Shown here piece by piece: positions 7,461-14,932 of a DNA stretch of 64,000 bases. The stretch lies in assembly GCA_003242895.1 (NCBI GenBank), contig QKMY01000053.1, positions 48,089 through 112,088 on the forward strand, written 5' to 3'. The notes under the pieces were generated by a model. The model ran no database searches. It was not told the DNA's origin and worked only from the letters and a program-made list of their open reading frames with translations. The position numbers were made by a program, and so were the translations under genes. Origin of the DNA: Candidatus Margulisiibacteriota bacterium. Lineage in GTDB: Bacteria; Margulisbacteria; Riflemargulisbacteria; GWF2-39-127. Each line of letters starts with the position of its first letter. Position 1 is the first letter of the stretch.

Positions 7461-8708
7461 ATGTCACTTAATCAGACACCTATCGCGAATCGATTGCATA
7501 TCGGTATATTCGGGCGTAGGAACGTGGGGAAATCTTCATTTATTAATGCGCTCACTAATCAATATATCGCCATTGTTTCTGATGTTCCCGGAACAACAAC
7601 AGACCCGGTATATAAGACCATAGAAATACTTCCTGAACCAGGACCGTGTGTTATTATCGATACTGCCGGACTTGATGATGAAGGCAATTTAGGTGCGCTA
7701 CGCAGGGAGAAATCCCATCAAATCCTTAATAAGACCGATCTTGCGATTGTACTTATTGATCCTATGATTGGTATCGAAGAGTTTGAAAAGGACTTGATAC
7801 AGACTATAGACGAGAAAAAGATCCCGCTACTTATTGTCAGTAATAAAATAGATGTTACCCCTAAGGATATCCAGGTAACGGAGTTTATCAACCCCTTTCC
7901 ACTTTTTAAGGTTTCTTCGAAAACCGGAACCGGTATCGATGAACTTAGGTCTAATCTGTCCAAATATGCTCCATCGAAGATTGAGGATATGTCAGTTGTT
8001 AAAGGTATTGTAAAAAGGGGAGATACCGTAGTTCTCGTAATACCTATTGATAGCGCAATGCCCAAGGGACGTCTTATACTCCCGGAAGTCCAGGTGTTGA
8101 GGGCTGTGTTGGATGAAGATGCTCATGCTGTTGTATGTAAAGAGTATGAACTCGAACATGCCTTGAATCAATTAAAAAACGGACCTGAACTTGTCGTTAC
8201 GGATTCTCAGGTCTACCATATTGTTAAGGATATTGTTCCTGAACAGATCAGACTTACGTCGTTTTCAATGCTTTTTGCCCGATATAAAGGGGACTTCGGC
8301 GAGTATGTCGAGGGTGCTAATGCCATTGATGCCTTGGTGCCTGGAGACAAAGTATTAATAGCTGAAGCATGTACGCACCATCCGCAACCTCAGGATATCG
8401 GCAGGTATAAGATCCCGAAGTTACTCGACGCGAAAGCTGGCGGAGCACTCCACTATACTACATATAGCGGTGCTGATTTCCCAGAAGATTTGTCAGCTTA
8501 TAAGCTTATAATTATGTGCGGGTCATGTATGATTAACACTAAGAATGTCATGTTCAGGATAGAATTGGCCCGGTCTGCTGGTATTCCTGTTACCAATTAT
8601 GGTGTGTTTTTTGCAAAGATGAATGGGATTTTGGATAGGACGTCCTGGCTGCTCGATTATCCTATGAGCCGAATAACGAAGCACAATCCAACAGTTTTGT
8701 CGCATTAA
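7461..8708 (+). CDS. hydF: [FeFe]-hydrogenase maturation GTPase HydF
   Basis: HydF is the GTPase scaffold on which the 2Fe subcluster is assembled before transfer to HydA. 415 residues. GTPase motifs: G1 GRRNVGKSS (about residue 19), G2 Thr in DVPGTTTDP, G3 DTAGLDD, G4 SNKID. A dimerisation domain follows, then the C-terminal cluster domain with C304-T-H306 and C353-x2-C356. In well-studied HydF proteins the pattern is CxH...HCxxC; here the residue before the CxxC is Met352, so one His is absent. Three cluster cysteines remain. It lies between hydG and hydE with short gaps, which supports the assignment strongly. Confidence 0.95.
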   Translation: MSLNQTPIANRLHIGIFGRRNVGKSSFINALTNQYIAIVSDVPGTTTDPVYKTIEILPEPGPCVIIDTAGLDDEGNLGALRREKSHQILNKTDLAIVLIDPMIGIEEFEKDLIQTIDEKKIPLLIVSNKIDVTPKDIQVTEFINPFPLFKVSSKTGTGIDELRSNLSKYAPSKIEDMSVVKGIVKRGDTVVLVIPIDSAMPKGRLILPEVQVLRAVLDEDAHAVVCKEYELEHALNQLKNGPELVVTDSQVYHIVKDIVPEQIRLTSFSMLFARYKGDFGEYVEGANAIDALVPGDKVLIAEACTHHPQPQDIGRYKIPKLLDAKAGGALHYTTYSGADFPEDLSAYKLIIMCGSCMINTKNVMFRIELARSAGIPVTNYGVFFAKMNGILDRTSWLLDYPMSRITKHNPTVLSH

Positions 8709-8725
8709 TTAAAGGTGATGTAGCT

Positions 8726-9769
8726 ATGTCGATGCTTGAAGTGATATATGAAAAAGTTAATAGCGACAATATCCTGAACGCCGATGAAATTGTAGCCTTA
8801 CTCAATACTCAGGGGGAGGACCTCCATTCACTCTACTCGAAGTCTGATTTTATAAGAAAACAGTTTCATGGTGACACTATTTATCTGAGAGGTATCATCG
8901 AATTTTCCAATTACTGTAGCAAAAATTGTTACTATTGCGGTATCCGTCATGATAATTTAGAAGTGAACCGGTATAGGATTGCCGTACAAGAAATAATAGA
9001 GGCCTGCAAAATGATCGAGCAGGCCGGACAGACAACCGTAGTACTGCAGTCAGGAGAAGATTATTATTTTACCGGAGAAATAGTCGGAGAAATCATTGCT
9101 GCTATTAAGAGAGAAACCGGTTTAGCCGTTACTTTGTCGTTAGGCGAAAGGGATGAAGAGATCTATCGATACTGGAAAGAGATGGGAATGGACCGATACT
9201 TGATCAGGATTGAGACTTCTGATAAGGCATTGTTCGAAATGTGCCATCCTGATGACGATTTTGACCAGCGGTTATCATGTATCAAAACTCTTAAAAAGCT
9301 TGGAGTTCAGACCGGTTCAGGTGTTCTCATCGGATTGCCGGGGCAGACTATTGAACAGCTTGCGCGGGATATCCTTTTTTGTTCCGGGCTTGACCTTGAT
9401 ATGATAGGGGTTGGTCCGTTTATTCCGCATCATAATACTCCCTTTGCGAATGAACTTAATCCTTTTGATAAAGAAGTTTTTTTTAAAGTAATTGCGATCT
9501 TTCGGCTGTTGAATAAAGCTGCACATATTCCAGCGACAACTGCTTATGATGCAATCCATCCTCATGGCCGGGACCTAGTGCTTCAACGCGGTGCGAATAT
9601 TTTCATGCCGAATTCGACCCCACAGAAGTACCGCAATGACTACCAGCTTTATCCGGGGAAACCTTGTGTTGATGAAAGTATGGCAGACTGCGCCTCATGT
9701 GTTGCCGGAAGAATCAAGCGTTTAGGCCGATTGATAGGGAAAGACCAGGGACATTCCCTTAAGTTATAA
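8726..9769 (+). CDS. hydE: [FeFe]-hydrogenase maturase HydE (radical SAM)
   Basis: HydE is the radical SAM enzyme that acts with HydG and HydF to build the dithiomethylamine-bridged diiron site. 347 residues, normal length. The radical SAM motif is CSKNCYYCG near residue 67. Further family features are QSGEDYYFTG, SLGERDEEIYRYWKEMGMDRYLIRIETSD and GVLIGLPGQTIEQLARDI. Cys residues near the C-terminus (CVDESMADCASC) may hold an optional second cluster. It starts 17 bases after hydF and ends only four bases before the stop of the glycosyltransferase on the other strand. No terminator fits in that gap, so read-through or overlapping 3' ends are likely. Confidence 0.94.
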   Translation: MSMLEVIYEKVNSDNILNADEIVALLNTQGEDLHSLYSKSDFIRKQFHGDTIYLRGIIEFSNYCSKNCYYCGIRHDNLEVNRYRIAVQEIIEACKMIEQAGQTTVVLQSGEDYYFTGEIVGEIIAAIKRETGLAVTLSLGERDEEIYRYWKEMGMDRYLIRIETSDKALFEMCHPDDDFDQRLSCIKTLKKLGVQTGSGVLIGLPGQTIEQLARDILFCSGLDLDMIGVGPFIPHHNTPFANELNPFDKEVFFKVIAIFRLLNKAAHIPATTAYDAIHPHGRDLVLQRGANIFMPNSTPQKYRNDYQLYPGKPCVDESMADCASCVAGRIKRLGRLIGKDQGHSLKL

Positions 9770-9773
9770 TTGT

Positions 9774-10976
9774 TTAGCTGGTTTTTGCGCTCAGGTCCTT
9801 GAAGGCATTTTGTATACTCTCAATATATTTATCGAAACTGTAATTTCGATTAACATAGTCATATCCGTAATTACCCATTTGTTTGGCCACATCTTTGTTG
9901 TTGAGAAGTTTTGTTATCGCTGCTGTCATTCCTTCTGTATCTTTCCAGTCAACCAGATACCCATTTTTGCCATCAATGAGCCAGTCAGGTATACCACCGC
10001 TGTTGAATGCTACAACCGGAAGCTTATATCTCATTACTTCCAGTCCAATCATTCCAAACGGTTCGGGCCATACACTCGGAACTACAACGAGCGACGCTTC
10101 TTTATAATAACTGCTAATCTGGTCATGACTTATCCATCCCAGGAACTGAACTTTGTCTTCTACCTTTAATTTCTTTGCAAGTTCTTTGCAGTAGTGTTCG
10201 TAGTTGCCTGCGCCGATAACGAGAAGTTGAAATGGAGTGGTTAGCTTGCTTACTGAATGGAGGAGGCAGTCGAGCCCTTTACCTCTGATTATTTGACCAA
10301 TATATAGAATAATATTTTTGGCTGAAAAGTTGCTTTCTATCGTGTTTGTCACGGTTTGCGGTGCCGGAGGGTGGATAGTTATTTTATTTTCATCGAAACC
10401 TTGGGTGAGCAATTCTTCTTTCATGTAATTCGAGATGACGAATAGTTTGTCGAATTTTTTGCAGATATCTATTTCTTTTAGTTTGTTTGATAATGAAACT
10501 AATTTAATAGGGAACGTGCTGTTCCGGTTACGAACAGCAAATGCGAAACAAGGGAAGTAGCAGCATAATCCTGCTTTTTTCCGGCAGGGACGACGGGTGA
10601 AATAATTGTAGCGATATGTCCTTTGGCAGTAAATGTCGTGATCATGCACCATTCTCACCAGGGGTTTGTTGAATCGGAACAATTGTTCCAGGATAGAAAG
10701 GTCTTTTATTTTATGGACGTAGATTATGTCAGGATTAATAATGTTAATGAATTGCGTGATTTTATATATTTTATCTGAGGGGTACTGTGTAAGAAAATCA
10801 ATTTGAAAATTATTCTTAAAAACGCTTAAAAACTTGTCTTCATCTTTGTGTGTATTGTGGCTATAAAGAAAGGATAGTTCGTTTCCTCTTTCCTGAAGTG
10901 CCTGACCTGAAACAATAATATTCTGCTCGGCCCCGGCTAAGGCTCCGAATGTATCGTGGACAAAAAGTATCTTCAT
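9774..10976 (-). CDS. Glycosyltransferase family 4
   Basis: A GT-B fold retaining glycosyltransferase of 400 residues. N-terminal acceptor domain begins ILFVHDTFGALAGAEQNI (glycine-rich donor-phosphate loop). The C-terminal donor domain starts near ILYIGQIIRGKGLDCLL and carries the EX7E motif in EPFGMIGLE, followed by PVVAFNSGGIPDWL. A Cys-rich stretch (CRKKAGLCCYFPCF) near residue 130 is unusual. No signal peptide or membrane span, so it acts in the cytoplasm on a nucleotide-sugar donor. It is the last gene of the leftward glycan locus and ends tail to tail with hydE. Donor and acceptor cannot be read from sequence. Confidence 0.88.
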   Translation of the reverse strand: MKILFVHDTFGALAGAEQNIIVSGQALQERGNELSFLYSHNTHKDEDKFLSVFKNNFQIDFLTQYPSDKIYKITQFINIINPDIIYVHKIKDLSILEQLFRFNKPLVRMVHDHDIYCQRTYRYNYFTRRPCRKKAGLCCYFPCFAFAVRNRNSTFPIKLVSLSNKLKEIDICKKFDKLFVISNYMKEELLTQGFDENKITIHPPAPQTVTNTIESNFSAKNIILYIGQIIRGKGLDCLLHSVSKLTTPFQLLVIGAGNYEHYCKELAKKLKVEDKVQFLGWISHDQISSYYKEASLVVVPSVWPEPFGMIGLEVMRYKLPVVAFNSGGIPDWLIDGKNGYLVDWKDTEGMTAAITKLLNNKDVAKQMGNYGYDYVNRNYSFDKYIESIQNAFKDLSAKTS

Positions 10977-11017
10977 CCTGCTATTATACCAGTGAATGCA
11001 ATTTTGGAGGAGGCTTA

Positions 11018-12385
11018 TTATTGGCTTTTTGTATAAACGAGATTGATGTCAGGATCTGTATACCATTGTTGGCTATTTTTAAAATTACTATTCACCCAGT
11101 TAAAAATGTCCGGATACGACAGACTAATGTCGACTGTCTCCAGCGGCCAGAACCAGGTACTCATCGGGATCATTACGCAAAATGGAAAATTGTTGTCATC
11201 TATGAATTTGCTAGCTTGTCCGGTTGTTGGATCTGCACTGTTTGGGAGCGGATTGAAAAATGGTCTGTGTATATCATAAATGGTTCCCTGGAAATTAGTA
11301 ATTTTAAGATAGGGATCGTACATTTCATATAAAGATGTTTTTAAGTTCATAGGATCTTCGAAGGTAACGGAAAATAATACCTGTCCTCCCGGATTGAAAG
11401 GTTTGTTCATAAAGGTATTTATTAGGCCATGGTCGGTGCCGAACTTGTTTCCGGTATTACTGAATAACGGGAGAATAAGGTCGGAGTTATTCATTATCGT
11501 AACAGATTGAGTTCTTATCAAAACGTTCCTTGATGTATATTCTTCTATTCGAGCTGATCCCAGAGAAGCTGCATTTCCTGCGTTCGCTATGTTGTTGTTT
11601 AACAGAAACCGGATGCCGAAATCCGACAAATAGGTTTCTTTTGCGCCGCGGGCTTTTAGTTTTACTGTCCCAGAGATAGATTTGAGATATCCTTTTTTTG
11701 CCGTCTTGGTATTGATATCAATATAGGCAGCTAGATCATTGGTATCGCGGTCACCCGATGACGGGTACAAATCTTCAAAAGAGATAATGTGCGGATAAAT
11801 AGTTGTTTGCAGAAAGCTTCTGCTCGGGTCAAAAGGATACTCGTCCCAAGCGTCAGGGACACCGTCATTGTCTGAGTCAGGATATTCGACTAACGGGCGA
11901 AAAGCGGAAGAGTTAATAACCGGGCTGACTTTTAGTTGAATATTGTATGTCGAAGTATTTTCGGAAACTACTATATCCTGTAGTGCTGCTAATCCGTCAA
12001 CAGATTGTGCTTTGATTGCAATTGCCGGATACCCGGATCGTATAGTAACGAACCCGCTGACAGCCCCATTTTCATCGGTTACATCTTTTATGAAGGTAAT
12101 ATTGTACGCTTCTTTATCCGTGATTGTAACAAGAGCATCGGGAAGCGGATTGTTGCTCTGATCGAGTACGGTGACTGTAATGTATATATCGGTCATCGTC
12201 TTAAAATATGTGTCTTTTTCGGGGGTAATGTTTTTTAGTGCACCTACAAATGCCTGGCTGGCTTGCTGGGGATCTGTTTCTTTAACTTCAGTAAGTTTGT
12301 CGAGGAGGATAGAGCAGCCTGATAGGGCTGTTGTCATTATAAGGCAAGCGATCATTAGTGTTAGTGATCTTGCTGGGTTTGCCAT
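11018..12385 (-). CDS. LruC-domain surface lipoprotein
   Basis: A 455-residue exported lipoprotein. The N-terminus is a type II signal peptide with lipobox LSGC (Cys about 24). Residues 60-150 resemble an Ig-like/carboxypeptidase-regulatory domain (VTVLDQSNNPLPDALVTITD, TDENGAVSGF). A thrombospondin-3/calcium-type repeat follows in PDSDNDGVPDAWDEYPFDP. The rest matches the LruC domain, recognised by ISFEDLYPSSGDRDTNDLAA and the later region rich in NPGGQVLFSVTFEDP. LruC proteins are known from Leptospira and Bacteroidetes as outer-membrane or surface lipoproteins of unknown function. Placed between glycosyltransferases in the glycan locus, it may anchor or bind the polymer; that is inference. 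Confidence 0.75.
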   Translation of the reverse strand: MANPARSLTLMIACLIMTTALSGCSILLDKLTEVKETDPQQASQAFVGALKNITPEKDTYFKTMTDIYITVTVLDQSNNPLPDALVTITDKEAYNITFIKDVTDENGAVSGFVTIRSGYPAIAIKAQSVDGLAALQDIVVSENTSTYNIQLKVSPVINSSAFRPLVEYPDSDNDGVPDAWDEYPFDPSRSFLQTTIYPHIISFEDLYPSSGDRDTNDLAAYIDINTKTAKKGYLKSISGTVKLKARGAKETYLSDFGIRFLLNNNIANAGNAASLGSARIEEYTSRNVLIRTQSVTIMNNSDLILPLFSNTGNKFGTDHGLINTFMNKPFNPGGQVLFSVTFEDPMNLKTSLYEMYDPYLKITNFQGTIYDIHRPFFNPLPNSADPTTGQASKFIDDNNFPFCVMIPMSTWFWPLETVDISLSYPDIFNWVNSNFKNSQQWYTDPDINLVYTKSQ

Positions 12386-12401
12386 TTTGGTTCCTTGTTT
12401 A

Positions 12402-13208
12402 TTATTTTGTTAAGACCGATTTTGCTTCAAGCACCTTATTAAATGCCGTCCTTGCTGCGTTAATGAGTTCATGCATTAATATGGGAATGAACTTCATATC
12501 ATTGATGAGATAGCGTCTCCATAATCTTTGAGGTTCCTGGACCAATCTATAGAACCACTCGAGCCCGGTTTTTTGCATCCATACAGGTGCTCTCTGTACT
12601 TTTCCTGCAACAAAATCAAATGAAGCTCCAACTCCAAGAGATACTTTAACCGTATCAAGCTTATGGTAGTTCCGGTACATCCAATATTCCTGCTTCGGGG
12701 AGCCAAGTCCTACAAATAGAACATCGGCGTCACTATTATTAATCATATCAATTATTTTCAGGTTTTCTTGTTCGTCTTTCTCAAAACCGTATGGGGGAGA
12801 GTAAACTCCGGTTATTTGAATCTCCGGGTATTCCTCGCAGAGATTGTTCTTTGCTTGCTCTGCTATACCTTCGGCTGCTCCGAGCAAGAAAAGTTTGATG
12901 TTGTTGTGTGCAGCGAACGGAGCGAACCGGACAAACAGGTCAGATCCTGATACTTTTTCTATTATAGGGGTATTAAGTATTTTGGATGCCCAGATTAGAG
13001 GCATTCCATCTGCAAGTACCATCCCGGCATGGTCGTATACTTCTTTAAACATAGTATCATTTTGGAGCATGACAATATGGTCAATATTAGGTGTAACGAC
13101 GTAAGCCTTTTTGTTGCTTTTTGCGAGTTCAATGATTTGATTAATCGCATCAATCATGCTGAGATTAGAGATAGTAACGTTAAATAATTTTATATTTTCA
13201 TTGTGCAT
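12402..13208 (-). CDS. WecG/TagA/CpsF-family glycosyltransferase
   Basis: A 268-residue enzyme of the GT26 family (WecG, TagA), which adds the second sugar, often an N-acetylmannosamine derivative, to a polyprenyl-diphosphate-linked first sugar. Recognised by VTPNIDHIVMLQND with its catalytic-region Asp, ADGMPLIWASKILN, GSDLF, the phosphate-binding part LLGAAEGIAEQAKNNL and the C-terminal FVGLGSPKQEYWMYRN and GVGASFDFVAGKVQRAP. The C-terminal helices associate with the membrane. It is transcribed after the initiating sugar transferase (13379-14824), matching the expected reaction order. Confidence 0.92.
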   Translation of the reverse strand: MHNENIKLFNVTISNLSMIDAINQIIELAKSNKKAYVVTPNIDHIVMLQNDTMFKEVYDHAGMVLADGMPLIWASKILNTPIIEKVSGSDLFVRFAPFAAHNNIKLFLLGAAEGIAEQAKNNLCEEYPEIQITGVYSPPYGFEKDEQENLKIIDMINNSDADVLFVGLGSPKQEYWMYRNYHKLDTVKVSLGVGASFDFVAGKVQRAPVWMQKTGLEWFYRLVQEPQRLWRRYLINDMKFIPILMHELINAARTAFNKVLEAKSVLTK

Positions 13209-13378
13209 TATAGTTCTCTATAAAAGCCCTGAATATTAAAATAAAATATTTATTTTGTTTATCTATGTATTCCCATGTTTTGAGATTTCTAAACCACAGT
13301 TGTTTTTATTATGTGATTTTTATTCAATCGCGGTTGAGTTTTTTTTGATCAGAGATTTCAAATGGTAGATACCTGCGA

Positions 13379-14824
13379 TTATTTCGCTCCGGTTTGTTTT
13401 ACGATTGCAGGGAGCGTTTTTACGAGCAAACGGAAATCGTTGGTCAAGGACCAGGTATCTATATACTCAAGGTCCATTTTCATCCATTCGGAGAAATCTA
13501 TGTTGTTTCTTCCGCTTACCTGCCAGGTACAGGTTATTCCGGGTTTTACCGATAAACGTCTTCTTTGCCAATTATCATATTGTTGTATTTCAGAGGGTAG
13601 CGGAGGGCGAGGGCCGACTAAGCTCATGTCACCTTTAAGAACGTTTAAGAGTTGAGGTAACTCATCTATACTGGTTTTTCGAAGGAATTTTCCAATTTTA
13701 GTTACTCGTGGGTCATTCGTGATCTTGAATACCGGGCCTGACATTTCATTGAGCGATTCAAGTTCTTTTCTTTGCTTTTCTGCGTCAACACCCATTGATC
13801 TGAACTTATACATATTGAACAGTCTGCCGTTCCTTCCGACACGCTCTTGTCTGAACAATATAGGCCCTTTTGACTCTATCCTTATTGCCAGGGCAGCTAA
13901 TAGAAAAACAGGCAGTAAAATAATGACCCAGATAAAAGCAAATGTGCGATCAATAATTTCTTTGATTAAGAGGGTATAAGGATTGAAATGTGTAGTTTCA
14001 AAAGACAGGAGTGGTATTTTTTCGAGTTGATCGAGATCGGTTTTTACGAAGTCCATCGAATCAAAAAAGTAATTGATAGTTAATTTTGTCTCTATGCCTC
14101 TTTCGACACAGTATTTTAAATGAGGCTGGATTTTTCTAATATGGTGTGGCGGTACCACAAAGAAAACAATATCGACGACGATATCTTTGATAGACTCGTT
14201 AAAATCTTCTAATGTTCCCAGAATGATTTCTCCGGTCAGTCCTGATTCTTTAAGCTTTTTAGCTTCTTCTTTGTCTTCTATTGTTAATGTCGGAACGATA
14301 ATTCCCTGGACATTGAGTCCCCATTCTTTGTGGCTTCTGATGAGTTCAATTAGCTCGATTGAGACCCGGTTGACGCCGACAATGACGACGTTTTTGAAGT
14401 TATAACCTTTCATTCGGACAAAGGAACTCAATATATTAATAATTATTCTCTCAAGTATTAATATCAATGCGTTGATTGCCATGAAAAATCCGAAGAAAAA
14501 CCTTCCGGGAAGAGGCATTTTGAGAAGGGTTATGGTGGCTAGAAATACGATATTACAGACAAGTAAAGCCCTGATTACTTTTGCCATTTGAGTAACGAGA
14601 GGTTCGAACCGGTGTGATTCATATACTTTTCTGTCTTTGAGAACAATCCACCAGATAATCGTTATTGGAATAAGCAGGTGCATGAATTGCATTAGCTTAT
14701 AATAATAGCCGCCGGACATACTGGCATCGAAAATGTAGTAGGTAACAAAGAACGAAGCATTAGCAAGCAGTACATCGGCTATCCTTCTGATATTGAATAT
14801 CGCCGTAGCATTTTCTCTTAACAT
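13379..14824 (-). CDS. Polyprenyl-phosphate sugar-1-phosphate transferase (WbaP/EpsE type)
   Basis: The initiating enzyme of the glycan pathway, 481 residues, transferring a sugar-1-phosphate to undecaprenyl phosphate. The first 150 residues contain four or five membrane spans, then a CoA-binding-like Rossmann region (NVVIVGVNRVSIELIELI). The C-terminal bacterial sugar transferase domain starts with a membrane hairpin and has FRQERVGRNGRLFNMYKFRS, GKFLRKTSIDELPQLLNV, MSLVGPRPP and VKPGITCTWQVSGRN. This fits the polyisoprenyl-phosphate hexose-1-phosphate transferase family. The substrate sugar is unknown. It sits just upstream of the WecG-like gene in transcription order. Confidence 0.94.
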   Translation of the reverse strand: MLRENATAIFNIRRIADVLLANASFFVTYYIFDASMSGGYYYKLMQFMHLLIPITIIWWIVLKDRKVYESHRFEPLVTQMAKVIRALLVCNIVFLATITLLKMPLPGRFFFGFFMAINALILILERIIINILSSFVRMKGYNFKNVVIVGVNRVSIELIELIRSHKEWGLNVQGIIVPTLTIEDKEEAKKLKESGLTGEIILGTLEDFNESIKDIVVDIVFFVVPPHHIRKIQPHLKYCVERGIETKLTINYFFDSMDFVKTDLDQLEKIPLLSFETTHFNPYTLLIKEIIDRTFAFIWVIILLPVFLLAALAIRIESKGPILFRQERVGRNGRLFNMYKFRSMGVDAEKQRKELESLNEMSGPVFKITNDPRVTKIGKFLRKTSIDELPQLLNVLKGDMSLVGPRPPLPSEIQQYDNWQRRRLSVKPGITCTWQVSGRNNIDFSEWMKMDLEYIDTWSLTNDFRLLVKTLPAIVKQTGAK

Positions 14825-14912
14825 AAATTAACCTCAACTTATAATATTTATTAATACTATGCCACTAAATGGCTATTTTTAAACGTAGACGGTTGATCCC
14901 ATGGCAATAGAA

Positions 14913-14932
14913 GGGCATAGCGCGCTATGCCC
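14913..14932. repeat. Perfect 20-bp palindrome, REP-like unit (copy 1)
   Basis: The sequence from 14913 to 14932 is a perfect palindrome centred on CGCG (GGGCATAGCG and its complement). It abuts the stop codon of the leftward TPR/O-GlcNAc-transferase-like gene; the TAG stop is part of the GTAGGGGC edge of the unit. Relatives lie at 22399-22427 and, with a different core, at 42461-42495. It could end or stabilise the leftward transcript. Confidence 0.7.
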
